Shown: one piece after another, positions 7,473-14,962 of the stretch | Layout of the letters: each line of letters begins with the position of its first letter | Position numbering within the stretch: the stretch's first letter is position 1 | Source of the DNA: an uncultured Oscillibacter sp. | GTDB taxonomy: Bacteria > Bacillota_A > Clostridia > Oscillospirales > Oscillospiraceae | DNA: 22,121 bases | NCBI GenBank assembly: GCA_902462475.1 | Contig: CABQCB010000003.1 | Location: forward strand, 1 to 22,121 | Direction: 5' to 3' | Translations under genes and position numbers: made by a program | The notes under the pieces: model-generated | The model's input: only the letters and a program-made list of their open reading frames with translations | Database searches by the model: none | What the model was told of the DNA's origin: nothing

Positions 7473-8840
7473 TTATTTCACCTCCAGAATGTGGGACTCC
7501 AGCTTTACAGCGTCCCTGGGGATCAAAGTGGGCCACAGACCGATCACATCGGTGACATGGGACCGGCCGCCGAAGAAGGAAGCGCCCGGAGGCCCGTTGA
7601 GCTGCAGGGGGCTGATCTCGGGAATGATCATCTGGGCATCCCGCTTTTCCTTGGTTCGGATGGCGATGCGCAGAACCACTTCGTTCATGCGCCGGATCAG
7701 GTCGTCATCCACCTCGGCCACGTCCAGATGAAGGGCGTTGAGACCCACGTAGTCGATGCGCAGGTCCTCGTACTGCATCCCCTTGCGCTTCATCTTCTTC
7801 ATGAGGATATCTGCGGCGTACTGGGCTTTCTCGTAGGCGTCGGGCCAGGCAAAGGAGAGATAGGTGACCACCTTGTAGCCGGCGTGATAGCCCAGGCACA
7901 GCTTCAGCTGGTCCGGCTTGGCCTTGCCCTTGATGCCGCCCACCCGGACCCGGTTGTCCCCGTCCTGGGTCAGCGTGGCGTGACTGATGTCCACGGTGAC
8001 ATCGGGGGTGATGTAGTTGGCAGGGTCGTGGACCTCGTAGAGGAACTGCTCCTTACAAGTCTGCTCGGAGATGAGGCCGCCGCAGTCGGGCGCCTTGGTA
8101 ATGTGGAAGCTGTCCTCGGTCAGCTCGGCGATGGGGAATCCCAGCTGGTCCATGTCCGGCACGCTGCGCCAGTCGTACTGGAAGTTGCCGCCGGAGCCCT
8201 GGCCGCCGCACTCCAGCAGGTGACCGGCCATGATTCCCCGGGCCAGATCGTCCAGATCACTGTCCTTCCAGCCAAACTCATACGCAAGCGGCGCCAGGAA
8301 CATGGCGCTGTCGGCTGCCCGGCCGGTGATGACCGTGTCCGCGCCCTGGGCGATGCAGTCCATGATGGGCTCCCGGCCGAAGTAGACGTTGGCGTTGACC
8401 AGCTTATCCTTGATCTGGCTGAAGTCGCCCACATCGTCCATGTTCTTGAATTCGCAGCCCTCGGCAATCATCCGGGGGATCTGGTCCAGCAGGTCGTCGC
8501 CGGTGACATAGCCGATCTTGTAGCCGTGCATCCCCTGGTCCTCGGCCACGGCCTTCAGGGCCTCCACGGCGCCGGTGATGTTCATGCCGCCGGCGTTGGT
8601 AATGATGCCGATTTTTTTGTCAAAGGCCTCTTTTCCGATCTCCTTCATCAAGCTGATGAAGTCCCGGGCATAACCGGCAGCCGGATTTTTCATCCTCTGG
8701 CGCTGCATGATGGACAGCGTCAGCTCTGCCAGATAGTCACAGGCCATATAATTGAGATCTGCATGGCGAACCATGTGGATTGCCGCATCGGGACTGTCGC
8801 CCCAGAAGCCCTGGCCTCCTCCAATGGATATTTTTTTCAT
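7473..8840 (-). CDS. AtuA/DUF1446 family protein (large domain)
   Basis: 455 residues; the N-terminus ISIGGGQGFWGDSPDAA and the segments IGIITNAGGMN and DTVITGRAADSAMFLAPL are characteristic of the AtuA (acyclic terpene utilisation) DUF1446 family. Full-length AtuA proteins are longer because they end in the small domain that is encoded here by the next gene. It is the first gene of the seven-gene operon; the ATG has AAAAGGAG about 10 bases upstream. The neighbouring CoA-transferase and enolase-superfamily genes suggest action on a CoA ester or a hydroxy-acid, but the family reaction has not been settled to my knowledge. Confidence 0.88.
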   Translation of the reverse strand: MKKISIGGGQGFWGDSPDAAIHMVRHADLNYMACDYLAELTLSIMQRQRMKNPAAGYARDFISLMKEIGKEAFDKKIGIITNAGGMNITGAVEALKAVAEDQGMHGYKIGYVTGDDLLDQIPRMIAEGCEFKNMDDVGDFSQIKDKLVNANVYFGREPIMDCIAQGADTVITGRAADSAMFLAPLAYEFGWKDSDLDDLARGIMAGHLLECGGQGSGGNFQYDWRSVPDMDQLGFPIAELTEDSFHITKAPDCGGLISEQTCKEQFLYEVHDPANYITPDVTVDISHATLTQDGDNRVRVGGIKGKAKPDQLKLCLGYHAGYKVVTYLSFAWPDAYEKAQYAADILMKKMKRKGMQYEDLRIDYVGLNALHLDVAEVDDDLIRRMNEVVLRIAIRTKEKRDAQMIIPEISPLQLNGPPGASFFGGRSHVTDVIGLWPTLIPRDAVKLESHILEVK

Positions 8841-8884
8841 ACTTACAGCTCCTTTTGGTTTGTTCTGTGTTTTCTGACAGCTAC

Positions 8885-8912
8885 ATTGTAGCAGCCCCGT
8901 TCTCTAAAATCT
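8885..8912 (-). promoter_or_regulatory. Candidate activator-dependent promoter of the AtuA operon
   Basis: On the minus strand TACAAT (8885-8890) is a good -10 element about 45 bases before the start codon. No recognisable -35 lies 16-18 bases upstream; that position is taken by the edge of the inverted repeat at 8906-8939. A good -10 with a poor -35 next to a dyad is what an activator-dependent sigma-70 promoter looks like. No -24/-12 sigma-54 promoter was found here. Confidence 0.45.
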
Positions 8913-8939
8913 TTTGTGGGGAATTCCACAAAAGATTTT
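8906..8939. promoter_or_regulatory. Large inverted repeat, candidate operator for the adjacent regulator
   Basis: Perfect 14-bp arms (8906-8919 and 8926-8939) around a 6-base centre; the inner half-sites read TTTTGTGG-N6-CCACAAAA. It is immediately upstream of the operon's -10 element and downstream of the regulator's terminator. The arms are AT-rich outside and lack a clear run of T beyond the stem, which fits a protein-binding dyad better than a terminator. The N6 centre is the same as in TyrR boxes (TGTAAA-N6-TTTACA), although the half-site sequence differs. Confidence 0.6.
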
Positions 8940-8951
8940 GGGGATTTGCGC

Positions 8952-8992
8952 AAAAAAGCGGCAAGTTGTATCCTTTCTGACACAACTTGCCG
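8952..8992 (-). terminator. Intrinsic terminator of the regulator gene
   Basis: On the minus strand an 11-bp stem (8982-8992 with 8959-8969, CGGCAAGTTGT/ACAACTTGCCG) with a 12-base loop, followed by GC and a T6 run (8952-8957). It starts 18 bases after the regulator's stop codon and separates that gene from the AtuA operon, which therefore has its own promoter. Confidence 0.75.
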
Positions 8993-9010
8993 TATCCTTT
9001 TTGGCACTGT

Positions 9011-10558
9011 TTACTTTTCGCCACAGGTGAGGATGCCGAACTCCGCGCACTTTCGATAAAATGTCCGGCGGCTGATGCCCAGCTTTTTCATGGCGGCCGT
9101 CCGGTTTCCGCTGCAAGAAGCCAGCGCGGTGCGGATCACCTCTGCTTCAAAGGCCTGCACCTGGTCTGCAAGCGGCGCATTGCCGTCAAGCGCAAAAGTG
9201 GGATGGGCGGGATTTCCCGGTTCCTTTCCGCTTTCTGTCCGCTCCAGGACCGGCAGGCTGTCGTCCGACAAAATCACCGCTCTTTCCACATAGCTTTTTA
9301 ATTCCCGCAGATTTCCCGGCCAGCTATATTTCTGGAGTTCCTGGTAGATTTGGGAGGAAAACGTCACGTTTCGATGATATTTTTCATTGCACACCGATAG
9401 GAAGCGGTTTGCGATGGGGATGATATCATCCCGCCGCTCCCGAAGCGGCGGCAGAGACACCGTGATCGTGTTCAGACGGAAAAACAGCTCCTTGCGGAAC
9501 CGTCTGTCCCGGACCAGCGGCTCCAGCGGCTGGCTGCTGGAGGCGATCAGGCGCACATCCACAGCGCGCTCTTCCTGGGCGCCGGCTTGATGGGAGACAC
9601 CGTCCTGCTGCAAAAGATACAAAAGACGGGACTGGGCGGCCAGAGGCAGCTCTTCGATCTCGTCCAGAAACAATGTGCCGCCGTCTGCCAGCATGTATTT
9701 GCCGCTTTTCTGCCGGGCCTCGTCCCCGAAAAGCTCTTCTTCCATCATATGGGAGGGAACGGCGGCGCAGTTTACGACGATCAGCGGTTTTTCCCGGCGG
9801 CTGCTGCACTGATGCAGGTAGTGGGCCATGGCGTTTTTTCCGGTGCCGCTTTCCCCGTAGATCAGCAGGGGCACATCGGTCAAAGCCACGGTGGCGGCTT
9901 TTTGGATCGTGGTTTGAAAAGACTTGTTGTAAGAGGTGATGCCCAGCCTCTCCGCGGTTTCCTGGCTCCGGATCCGCTGGGAGTACTCATCCATAATGCC
10001 GGACATGTGCCGCATTTCCTGGTTGAGCTGATGCAGCCGGGTCACATCTCGAAAAATAGAAACTGCGCCTATAAAGATGTCCCCATCCCAGAGGGGAAAC
10101 GTACGCAGGGAAACATATTTCTTGATGGAGGCGATGAGCTGCTTCTCATTGGTAAACGGCGAACGCTTTTCCAGAGTCTGCCCCAGCAGCGAGCCGGGCT
10201 CCACCTCTTGGATCATTCTTCCCAGAATGCGGCGCAGCGGTACGCCCAGCACCGATACATACGCCGGATTGGCATAGAAAATACGGCCGGCGGCATCCAC
10301 AGCAACGACGCCGTCATTCATGCTGTCAAGAATTTGCTCAAAGCGGAACGTGCGCTGCCGCTCCAGCAGGTACAATAAGGTCTCCTTTTGTACCTTGCCG
10401 AACACGCTTCCCTGGCTGTTGGCAATGTAAATGGTATCCGGAAATCCTGCCAAACTCTCCGTTGTCAGCCCTGACAGGTCTTGGCCGCCTTGCAGGACAT
10501 GGGCAAAATCCGGCTGATCCTCCGGCCGGATCCGCCGTGACAGGTCACGAAGCTTCAT
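9011..10558 (-). CDS. PAS/AAA+/Fis-type transcriptional regulator without a GAFTGA loop (TyrR-like mode)
   Basis: 515 residues. Order: N-terminal region (1-70), PAS domain (about 75-175; DSMNDGVVAVDAAGRIFYAN), AAA+ domain (about 205-435) with Walker A GESGTGKN (235-242), Walker B GGTLFLDE (293-300) and arginine-finger region RKELFFRLN (355-363), the WPGNLRELKSYVERAV segment (413-428) and a Fis-type helix-turn-helix at the C-terminus (about 480-505, NRTAAMKKLGISRRTFYRK). The overall build is that of sigma-54 activators, but LFGDEARQKSGKY (277-288) lacks the GAFTGA loop needed to contact sigma-54, as in TyrR. It therefore probably acts at sigma-70 promoters. It lies directly upstream of, and in the same direction as, the AtuA operon and probably controls it in response to a ligand sensed by the PAS or N-terminal part. 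Confidence 0.9.
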   Translation of the reverse strand: MKLRDLSRRIRPEDQPDFAHVLQGGQDLSGLTTESLAGFPDTIYIANSQGSVFGKVQKETLLYLLERQRTFRFEQILDSMNDGVVAVDAAGRIFYANPAYVSVLGVPLRRILGRMIQEVEPGSLLGQTLEKRSPFTNEKQLIASIKKYVSLRTFPLWDGDIFIGAVSIFRDVTRLHQLNQEMRHMSGIMDEYSQRIRSQETAERLGITSYNKSFQTTIQKAATVALTDVPLLIYGESGTGKNAMAHYLHQCSSRREKPLIVVNCAAVPSHMMEEELFGDEARQKSGKYMLADGGTLFLDEIEELPLAAQSRLLYLLQQDGVSHQAGAQEERAVDVRLIASSSQPLEPLVRDRRFRKELFFRLNTITVSLPPLRERRDDIIPIANRFLSVCNEKYHRNVTFSSQIYQELQKYSWPGNLRELKSYVERAVILSDDSLPVLERTESGKEPGNPAHPTFALDGNAPLADQVQAFEAEVIRTALASCSGNRTAAMKKLGISRRTFYRKCAEFGILTCGEK

Positions 10559-10599
10559 AGTAGTTGTCCGCCTTTTATTCCGTAGATGTAGTTGGTTCC

Positions 10600-10628
10600 A
10601 TTATGGCACAGAGGCGGTAGCCCCGCAA
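10600..10628 (-). promoter_or_regulatory. Candidate promoter of the PAS/AAA+ regulator
   Basis: Minus strand: TTGCGG (10623-10628), a 17-base spacer, then CATAAT (10600-10605), about 42 bases before the ATG at 10558. The -10 is good and the -35 is weak. Confidence 0.4.
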
Positions 10629-10747
10629 GAAGGTTTTGCGTCGGCCTGTTTTGCCCGGCGCCCGCGGCGGCAGATTCTGCCCTGCTGCCGGGCTTTTACA
10701 GCCGACCGCGAAGCTTCGCATGTTGAGGCGGCGGGGACAAAAAGGAG

Positions 10748-10778
10748 AAAGCCTGTCCCTGATGGGACAGGCTTTTTT
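10748..10778. terminator. Intrinsic terminator downstream of the LacI-type gene
   Basis: 12-bp perfect stem (10748-10759 with 10764-10775), loop TGAT, with a T6 run at 10773-10778 on the plus strand and AAA/TTT-flanked, less perfect T-tract on the minus strand. On the minus strand it lies about 105 bases after the LacI-gene stop, the only gene that points at it; it may also block antisense transcription from the left. Confidence 0.7.
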
Positions 10779-10879
10779 CAAAAATACGGGATCTCGTGCT
10801 TGCCGGCGGCGGGGTCTGTGCTTCCGCCATGAGCAAAAGCGTACAAGCAAAGCGCGGCTGCCGGGCACGTGGAGGCGCG

Positions 10880-11926
10880 TTATCGCGCCTTGACACTGAA
10901 GCGCTTTACAAGACTGGTGGAAACGGTGGTGTTCAAAAGCCCCACAGACGCCATCTGGTGGGGAACTTCTCCCCGCTTGATCCGGCGGTCCAGAAGGTCC
11001 ACGGCCACGGTGCCCAATTCCTCCTTGAAAGCATGGATGGTGGTCAGGGGAGGGTCCAGCATCTCGCACATGGGAATATCGTCAAAACCGATCACGGAAA
11101 TATCGTCCGGCACCCGGTATCCGTGCTTTTTCAAAACCCGGATGACGGCCGCGGCCAGAATGTCGTTTTCTGCAAACAGAGCCTCCGGCAGGGGAGGATC
11201 TCCCTTGATCCAGGCGTCAAAATCCTGGAAGGCGCCTTCGGAGGAGACATCCACCTCGATGGTGTCGGCGATCTGGAGACCGGACCGCTCCAGCGCGGAC
11301 CGGACGCCCAGCTCCCGCTCATCCAGGTTGCGGATGCGCTGCTTGGCTTTCACGTAGCCGATCCGGCGGTGTCCCGTCTGCAGCAGATACTCGGCGGCGG
11401 CTTTCGCCCCGCCGAAGCAGTCGTTCGTCACGCAGTCCGCCCGGTTGGACAGCAGACTGCTGTCCACCACCACCACGGGGGTGGCGCCCAGATACCCGAA
11501 CAGCTGCTCCAGCTCCGGCAGCTGGGCCTCCGTGATATCCGTTCCCAGAAAAATGAGACCGTCTGCGTTGCGGATGAATTCCAGGGTCTGGGGATTGTAC
11601 ATGTCGCCGGCGTTCAGATAGCGGACCTGGGTGCCGTATCCCAGCTCGGTGGCCCGGGATTCCACGCCCTGGAGGACAAAGGAGGCAAAGGAGGTGTGCT
11701 CTGCGATCTGCACGAATTTGCCGGCATAGCGCACAAAGCAGATGGTCTTTGGACTGCAGGGCGCACTGCTTGCGTCCGGGCGGGAGTAGCCCAGCTGCAT
11801 GGCGGTTTCCAGAACCAAAGCGCGGGTATTTTCGCTGACACCGGGCTTCCCGTTCAGCGCCAAAGAGACGGCGGACTGCGAGATGTTCAGCTTTGCGGCG
11901 ATATCTTTGGCGGTAACTCCTGGCAT
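10880..11926 (-). CDS. LacI-family transcriptional regulator of the divergent sugar operon
   Basis: 348 residues. The N-terminal helix-turn-helix and hinge are typical (VTAKDIAAKLNISQSAVSLALNG, about residues 4-26), followed by a periplasmic-binding-protein-like effector domain with the family motifs VVVVDSSLLSN, GHRRIGYVKA, PEALFAENDILAAA and ISVIGFDDIPMCEMLDPPLTTI. ATG 11926 has GGGAGG 8 bases upstream and starts directly at the HTH; a longer in-frame reading from 12133 would add 69 residues with no similarity and run over the promoter. It is divergent from the ChvE-like gene, so it most likely represses the sugar operon and is released by its sugar. Downstream is the terminator at 10748-10778. 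Confidence 0.93.
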   Translation of the reverse strand: MPGVTAKDIAAKLNISQSAVSLALNGKPGVSENTRALVLETAMQLGYSRPDASSAPCSPKTICFVRYAGKFVQIAEHTSFASFVLQGVESRATELGYGTQVRYLNAGDMYNPQTLEFIRNADGLIFLGTDITEAQLPELEQLFGYLGATPVVVVDSSLLSNRADCVTNDCFGGAKAAAEYLLQTGHRRIGYVKAKQRIRNLDERELGVRSALERSGLQIADTIEVDVSSEGAFQDFDAWIKGDPPLPEALFAENDILAAAVIRVLKKHGYRVPDDISVIGFDDIPMCEMLDPPLTTIHAFKEELGTVAVDLLDRRIKRGEVPHQMASVGLLNTTVSTSLVKRFSVKAR

Positions 11927-11956
11927 AACGACGACCTCCCGGCAAGTGTTGAGCTT

Positions 11957-11985
11957 ATTATATATCAACATCAGTGAAAAATCAA
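11957..11985 (-). promoter_or_regulatory. Promoter of the LacI-type gene
   Basis: Minus strand: TTGATT (11980-11985), 17-base spacer, TATAAT (11957-11962). Both the perfect -10 and the optimal spacing make it a convincing sigma-70-type promoter; it is about 31 bases before the start codon. Confidence 0.7.
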
Positions 11986-12065
11986 CTAAAATATTTATAT
12001 AAATTTTATTGAGCGGAGAGGTGGAGAGAGCGGCGGCTGCTTGGTTGATTCTGGTAATTATGCAC

Positions 12066-12080
12066 AACGTTAATCGATTA
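12066..12080. promoter_or_regulatory. Candidate LacI-family operator
   Basis: TAATCGATTA (12071-12080) is a perfect 10-base palindrome with the central CG and AA/TT flanks typical of LacI-family operators, and overlaps AACGTT (12066-12071), a second core of the same kind. It lies between the two divergent genes. Which half-sites the regulator uses cannot be decided by eye. Confidence 0.5.
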
Positions 12081-12126
12081 GACAGTGTATGCATTGACAA
12101 AAAGAGGAAAAGACGCCAAAATTTCA

Positions 12127-12155
12127 TTGACATATGAGATAAAATTACCTAAACT
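12127..12155 (+). promoter_or_regulatory. Candidate promoter of the sugar operon
   Basis: TTGACA (12127-12132), 17-base spacer, TAAACT (12150-12155), about 57 bases before the ATG at 12212. A second TTGACA occurs at 12094-12099 with CAAAAT after 17 bases, and a TTGATT (12045)/GTTAAT (12069) pair would overlap the candidate operator. The start of transcription is therefore uncertain. Confidence 0.45.
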
Positions 12156-12211
12156 TTACTCAAGAGCAGCGAGGGAACGCTGCTGAATTGAGATGAAGAG
12201 GAGATACGATC

Positions 12212-13318
12212 ATGAAAAAGTTGCTTGCAATGCTGTTGACGCTGTCCATGGTCTTTGCGCTCTCTGCCTGCGGAAGCAGCCAGGAATCCGAAACGCCCCC
12301 GGAGGAAGAGACCCCTGCCACGGAGGAAGGCGGCAGCAATCTGGTCGGTGTGGCCATGCCCACCAAGGATCTGCAGCGCTGGAATCAGGATGGTGAGAAC
12401 ATGAAGGCCCAGCTGGAGGCCGCCGGCTACACGGTGGATCTGCAGTATGCCGCCAACGACATCCCCACCCAGGTCTCCCAGATCGAGAATATGATCGCCA
12501 ACGGCTGCGAGGTCCTGGTGATCGCCTCCATCGACGGCGAGGCTCTGGGCACGGTGCTGGATCAGGCCAAGGAGAAGAACATCCCTGTCATCGCCTATGA
12601 CCGCCTCATCATGGGCTCCGACGCCGTCAGCTATTACGCCACCTTCGATAACTGGGATGTGGGCGTGAAGCAGGGCGAGTACATTGTCGACGCGCTGGAT
12701 CTTGAAAACGCCGGCGACAAGACCTACAACATCGAGTACATCACCGGCGACCCCGGCGACAACAACATCAACTTCTTCTTCGACGGCGCCATCAGCGTCC
12801 TCCAGCCCTACATCGACGCCGGCACTCTGGTTTGCCCCTCCGGCCAGACCGAAAAGCAGACCGTAGCCACCGCCAACTGGGCCACCGACGCGGCGCAGTC
12901 CCGTTTTGAGAACATCCTGGCCTCCTACTACGCCGACGGCACCCAGCTGGACGTGGTCCTGGCCTCCAACGACTCCACCGCCCTGGGCGTGGCCAACGCG
13001 CTGGCTTCCTCCTATACCGGCGAGTACCCCGTGCTGACCGGTCAGGACTGTGATATCGCCAACGTGAAGAACATCGTGGCCGGCCTGCAGTCCATGTCCG
13101 TCTTCAAGGATACCCGCGACCTGGCTGCCAAGACCGTGGAGATGGTGGACGCTCTGATGAAGGGCACCGAGCCTCCCGTCAACGACACCGAGACCTATGA
13201 TAACGGCACCGGCGTGATCCCCAGCTACCTGTGCGAGCCCAAGGCCTGCACCATCGACAACTATCAGGAGCTGCTGATCGATTCCGGCTATTATACGGAA
13301 GCTGACCTGAACGGCTGA
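12212..13318 (+). CDS. chvE: ChvE-like sugar-binding lipoprotein of a multiple-monosaccharide ABC transporter
   Basis: 368 residues. The signal peptide MKKLLAMLLTLSMVFALSAC ends in the lipobox LSAC with the lipidated cysteine at 20, then an acidic, Pro-rich linker (residues 24-40) tethers the sugar-binding domain outside the membrane. The mature part has a type-I periplasmic-binding fold: VGVAMPTKDLQRWNQDGENMK, IANGCEVLVIASIDG, IPVIAYDRLIMGSDAVSYYATFDN and VLASNDSTALGVANAL, closely matching ChvE/xylose-type binding proteins. ChvE-type proteins take several aldoses (arabinose, xylose, galactose, glucose, fucose), so the sugar cannot be fixed from this alone. It is the first gene of the operon, followed by the ATPase and permease. 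AGGAG is 9 bases before the ATG. The symbol is by homology. Confidence 0.92.
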   Translation: MKKLLAMLLTLSMVFALSACGSSQESETPPEEETPATEEGGSNLVGVAMPTKDLQRWNQDGENMKAQLEAAGYTVDLQYAANDIPTQVSQIENMIANGCEVLVIASIDGEALGTVLDQAKEKNIPVIAYDRLIMGSDAVSYYATFDNWDVGVKQGEYIVDALDLENAGDKTYNIEYITGDPGDNNINFFFDGAISVLQPYIDAGTLVCPSGQTEKQTVATANWATDAAQSRFENILASYYADGTQLDVVLASNDSTALGVANALASSYTGEYPVLTGQDCDIANVKNIVAGLQSMSVFKDTRDLAAKTVEMVDALMKGTEPPVNDTETYDNGTGVIPSYLCEPKACTIDNYQELLIDSGYYTEADLNG

Positions 13319-13354
13319 TACCAGTACGATTTCCGGTCTGCTGGAACGCACAGT

Positions 13355-13388
13355 TCGGGCAAGGCGGGAAGCTTCCCGCCTTGCCCGA
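13355..13388 (+). repeat. 34-base perfect palindrome between binding-protein and ATPase genes
   Basis: Positions 13355-13388 form a perfect inverted repeat centred on AAGCTT: outer end TCGGGCAAGGCGGG, no loop beyond the fold-back. There is no T-run after it, so it is a poor terminator. Such hairpins between the binding-protein gene and the rest of an ABC operon typically protect the upstream mRNA from 3' decay and raise the binding-protein level over the membrane components; that role is inferred here. Confidence 0.75.
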
Positions 13389-13411
13389 TACCTTATGAAT
13401 GGGGTGATATC

Positions 13412-14947
13412 TTGTCTGAAAATATACTGGAAATGCGAAATATCACCAAGCTGTTTCCCGGCGTCCGCGCCCTGGACGACGTGAACTTGCAGGTGAAAAA
13501 AGGAACCATCCACGCCCTGGTGGGCGAAAACGGCGCGGGCAAGTCCACGTTGATGAATGTGCTCAGCGGCATCTATCCATACGGCAGCTACTCCGGCGAT
13601 ATCGTGTATGAAGGGGAAGTGTGCAAATTCTCCAAGATCACGGACAGCGAGGCCAAGGGCATCGTCATCATCCATCAGGAGCTGGCGCTGGTGCCCTACA
13701 TGACCATTGGAGAGAATATGTTCCTGGGCAATGAGCAGGGAAAGACCTTCTCCATTGACTGGGACACCACCTATGAAAGAGCGGGGCAATACCTGAAGGT
13801 GGTGGGGCTGGACGAATCCCCCCGCACGCTGGTCAAGGACATCGGTGTGGGCAAGCAGCAGCTGGTGGAGATCGCCAAGGCCCTGGCGAAAAACGCACGG
13901 CTTTTGATTCTGGATGAGCCCACCTCCTCTTTGAACGAATCGGACTCCAAGGCGCTGCTGGACCTGCTGCTGCGGTTCAAGCAGGAGGGCATGACCTGCA
14001 TCATCATCTCCCACAAGCTCAATGAGGTGGCCTATGTGGCCGATGACATCACGGTCATCCGGGACGGCAAGACCATTGAGACGCTCCACAAGGGGACGGA
14101 CGACCTCTCCGAGGACCGGATCATCCGCGGCATGGTGGGCCGGGAGCTTTCCGACCGGTTCCCCAAGCGGCCGGACGTGACCATCGGCGACGTGTGCATG
14201 GAAGTGAAAAACTGGACGGTCTATCACCCCATCTACCGGGAGAAAAAGGTTGTGGACGATGTGTCCTTCCACATCCGCAGGGGCGAAGTGGTGGGCATTT
14301 CCGGCCTGATGGGCGCCGGACGTACCGAGCTTGCCATGAGCCTGTTCGGCCACAGCTACGGGCACGTGGCCCACGGGACACTGCTTTTGGGCGGCAAGGA
14401 AGTAAAGCTCAAAAATGAGAAGGACGCCATCCGCCACGGGCTTGCCTATGTGACGGAGGACCGCAAGGGCAACGGGCTGATCCTCTCCAACCCCATCCGG
14501 GTCAACACCACGCTGGCCAACCTGGAGGGCGTCTCGGCCCACGGCCTGGTGGATCAGGACAAGGAGTACGCCGTGTCGGATGATTACCGGCAGAAGCTGC
14601 GGACCAAGTGCACGGGCGTGGAGCAGAACGTGGGCAACCTCTCCGGCGGAAACCAGCAGAAGGTGCTGCTTGCCAAGTGGATGTTCACAGACCCGGATAT
14701 CCTGATCCTGGATGAGCCCACGCGCGGCATCGACGTGGGCGCCAAGTATGAGATCTATTGTATCATCAACGAGCTGGTGGCCTCCGGGAAATCCGTTATC
14801 ATGATCTCCTCCGAGCTGCCGGAGGTGCTGGGAATGAGCGATCGGATCTATGTGATGAACGAGGGACGGATCGTGGGCGAGTTCCAGCAGGGCGAAGCCT
14901 CGCAGGAGCGCATCATGGCCTGCATCCTGAAATCCTCAAACAGATAA
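13412..14947 (+). CDS. mmsA: Sugar ABC transporter ATP-binding protein, MmsA/GguA type
   Basis: 511 residues with two fused ABC domains, as in all sugar importers of the RbsA/XylG/MmsA group. First domain: Walker [10 protein letters not shown] (38-46), degenerate signature IGVGKQQ (144-150), Walker B LLILDEP (164-170). Second domain: degenerate Walker [10 protein letters not shown] (298-306), canonical LSGGNQQ (410-416) and [11 protein letters not shown] (431-441). This asymmetry is normal in the group. The start is TTG at 13412, preceded by GGGGTGAT; no in-frame ATG is near. It hydrolyses ATP in the cytoplasm to drive sugar uptake through the permease encoded 15 bases downstream. Assignment to MmsA/GguA rather than XylG/RbsA rests on the ChvE-like partner and overall sequence feel. 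Confidence 0.93.
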   Translation: MSENILEMRNITKLFPGVRALDDVNLQVKKGTIHALVGENGAGKSTLMNVLSGIYPYGSYSGDIVYEGEVCKFSKITDSEAKGIVIIHQELALVPYMTIGENMFLGNEQGKTFSIDWDTTYERAGQYLKVVGLDESPRTLVKDIGVGKQQLVEIAKALAKNARLLILDEPTSSLNESDSKALLDLLLRFKQEGMTCIIISHKLNEVAYVADDITVIRDGKTIETLHKGTDDLSEDRIIRGMVGRELSDRFPKRPDVTIGDVCMEVKNWTVYHPIYREKKVVDDVSFHIRRGEVVGISGLMGAGRTELAMSLFGHSYGHVAHGTLLLGGKEVKLKNEKDAIRHGLAYVTEDRKGNGLILSNPIRVNTTLANLEGVSAHGLVDQDKEYAVSDDYRQKLRTKCTGVEQNVGNLSGGNQQKVLLAKWMFTDPDILILDEPTRGIDVGAKYEIYCIINELVASGKSVIMISSELPEVLGMSDRIYVMNEGRIVGEFQQGEASQERIMACILKSSNR

Positions 14948-14962
14948 AGGAGCGTTTCCATC

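Larger units (their letters stand above)
10559..10879. other. Intergenic region between the regulator start and the LacI-gene stop
   Basis: No convincing gene in these 321 bases. They hold the regulator's candidate promoter (10600-10628), a GC-rich inverted repeat with arms GCCCGGC (10653-10659) and GCCGGGC (10687-10693), and the terminator at 10748-10778. Open frames here have no usable ribosome binding site and no recognisable protein. Confidence 0.6.

Noticed and set aside
8840..9010. Possible sigma-54 promoter before the AtuA operon
   Set aside because: TGGCAC at about 9002-9007 on the plus strand has no GC-N at the right distance, and the minus strand, where it is needed, has no TGGCA-N7-TGC pattern.
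10653..10693. GC-rich inverted repeat followed by TTTT on the plus strand as a terminator
   Set aside because: No plus-strand gene ends upstream, the loop is long (27 bases) and the T-run is short; I left it as a minor repeat.
11927..12133. 69-residue N-terminal extension of the LacI protein
   Set aside because: It would cover the TATAAT/TTGATT promoter, and the HTH begins right after the ATG at 11926.
12149..14542. Very long open frame (797 codons) on the minus strand opposite the binding-protein and ATPase genes
   Set aside because: It is antisense to two clear genes, has a low-complexity His/Gly/Val/Asp-rich composition with no family motif and no ribosome binding site. High third-position GC of the real genes keeps antisense frames open.
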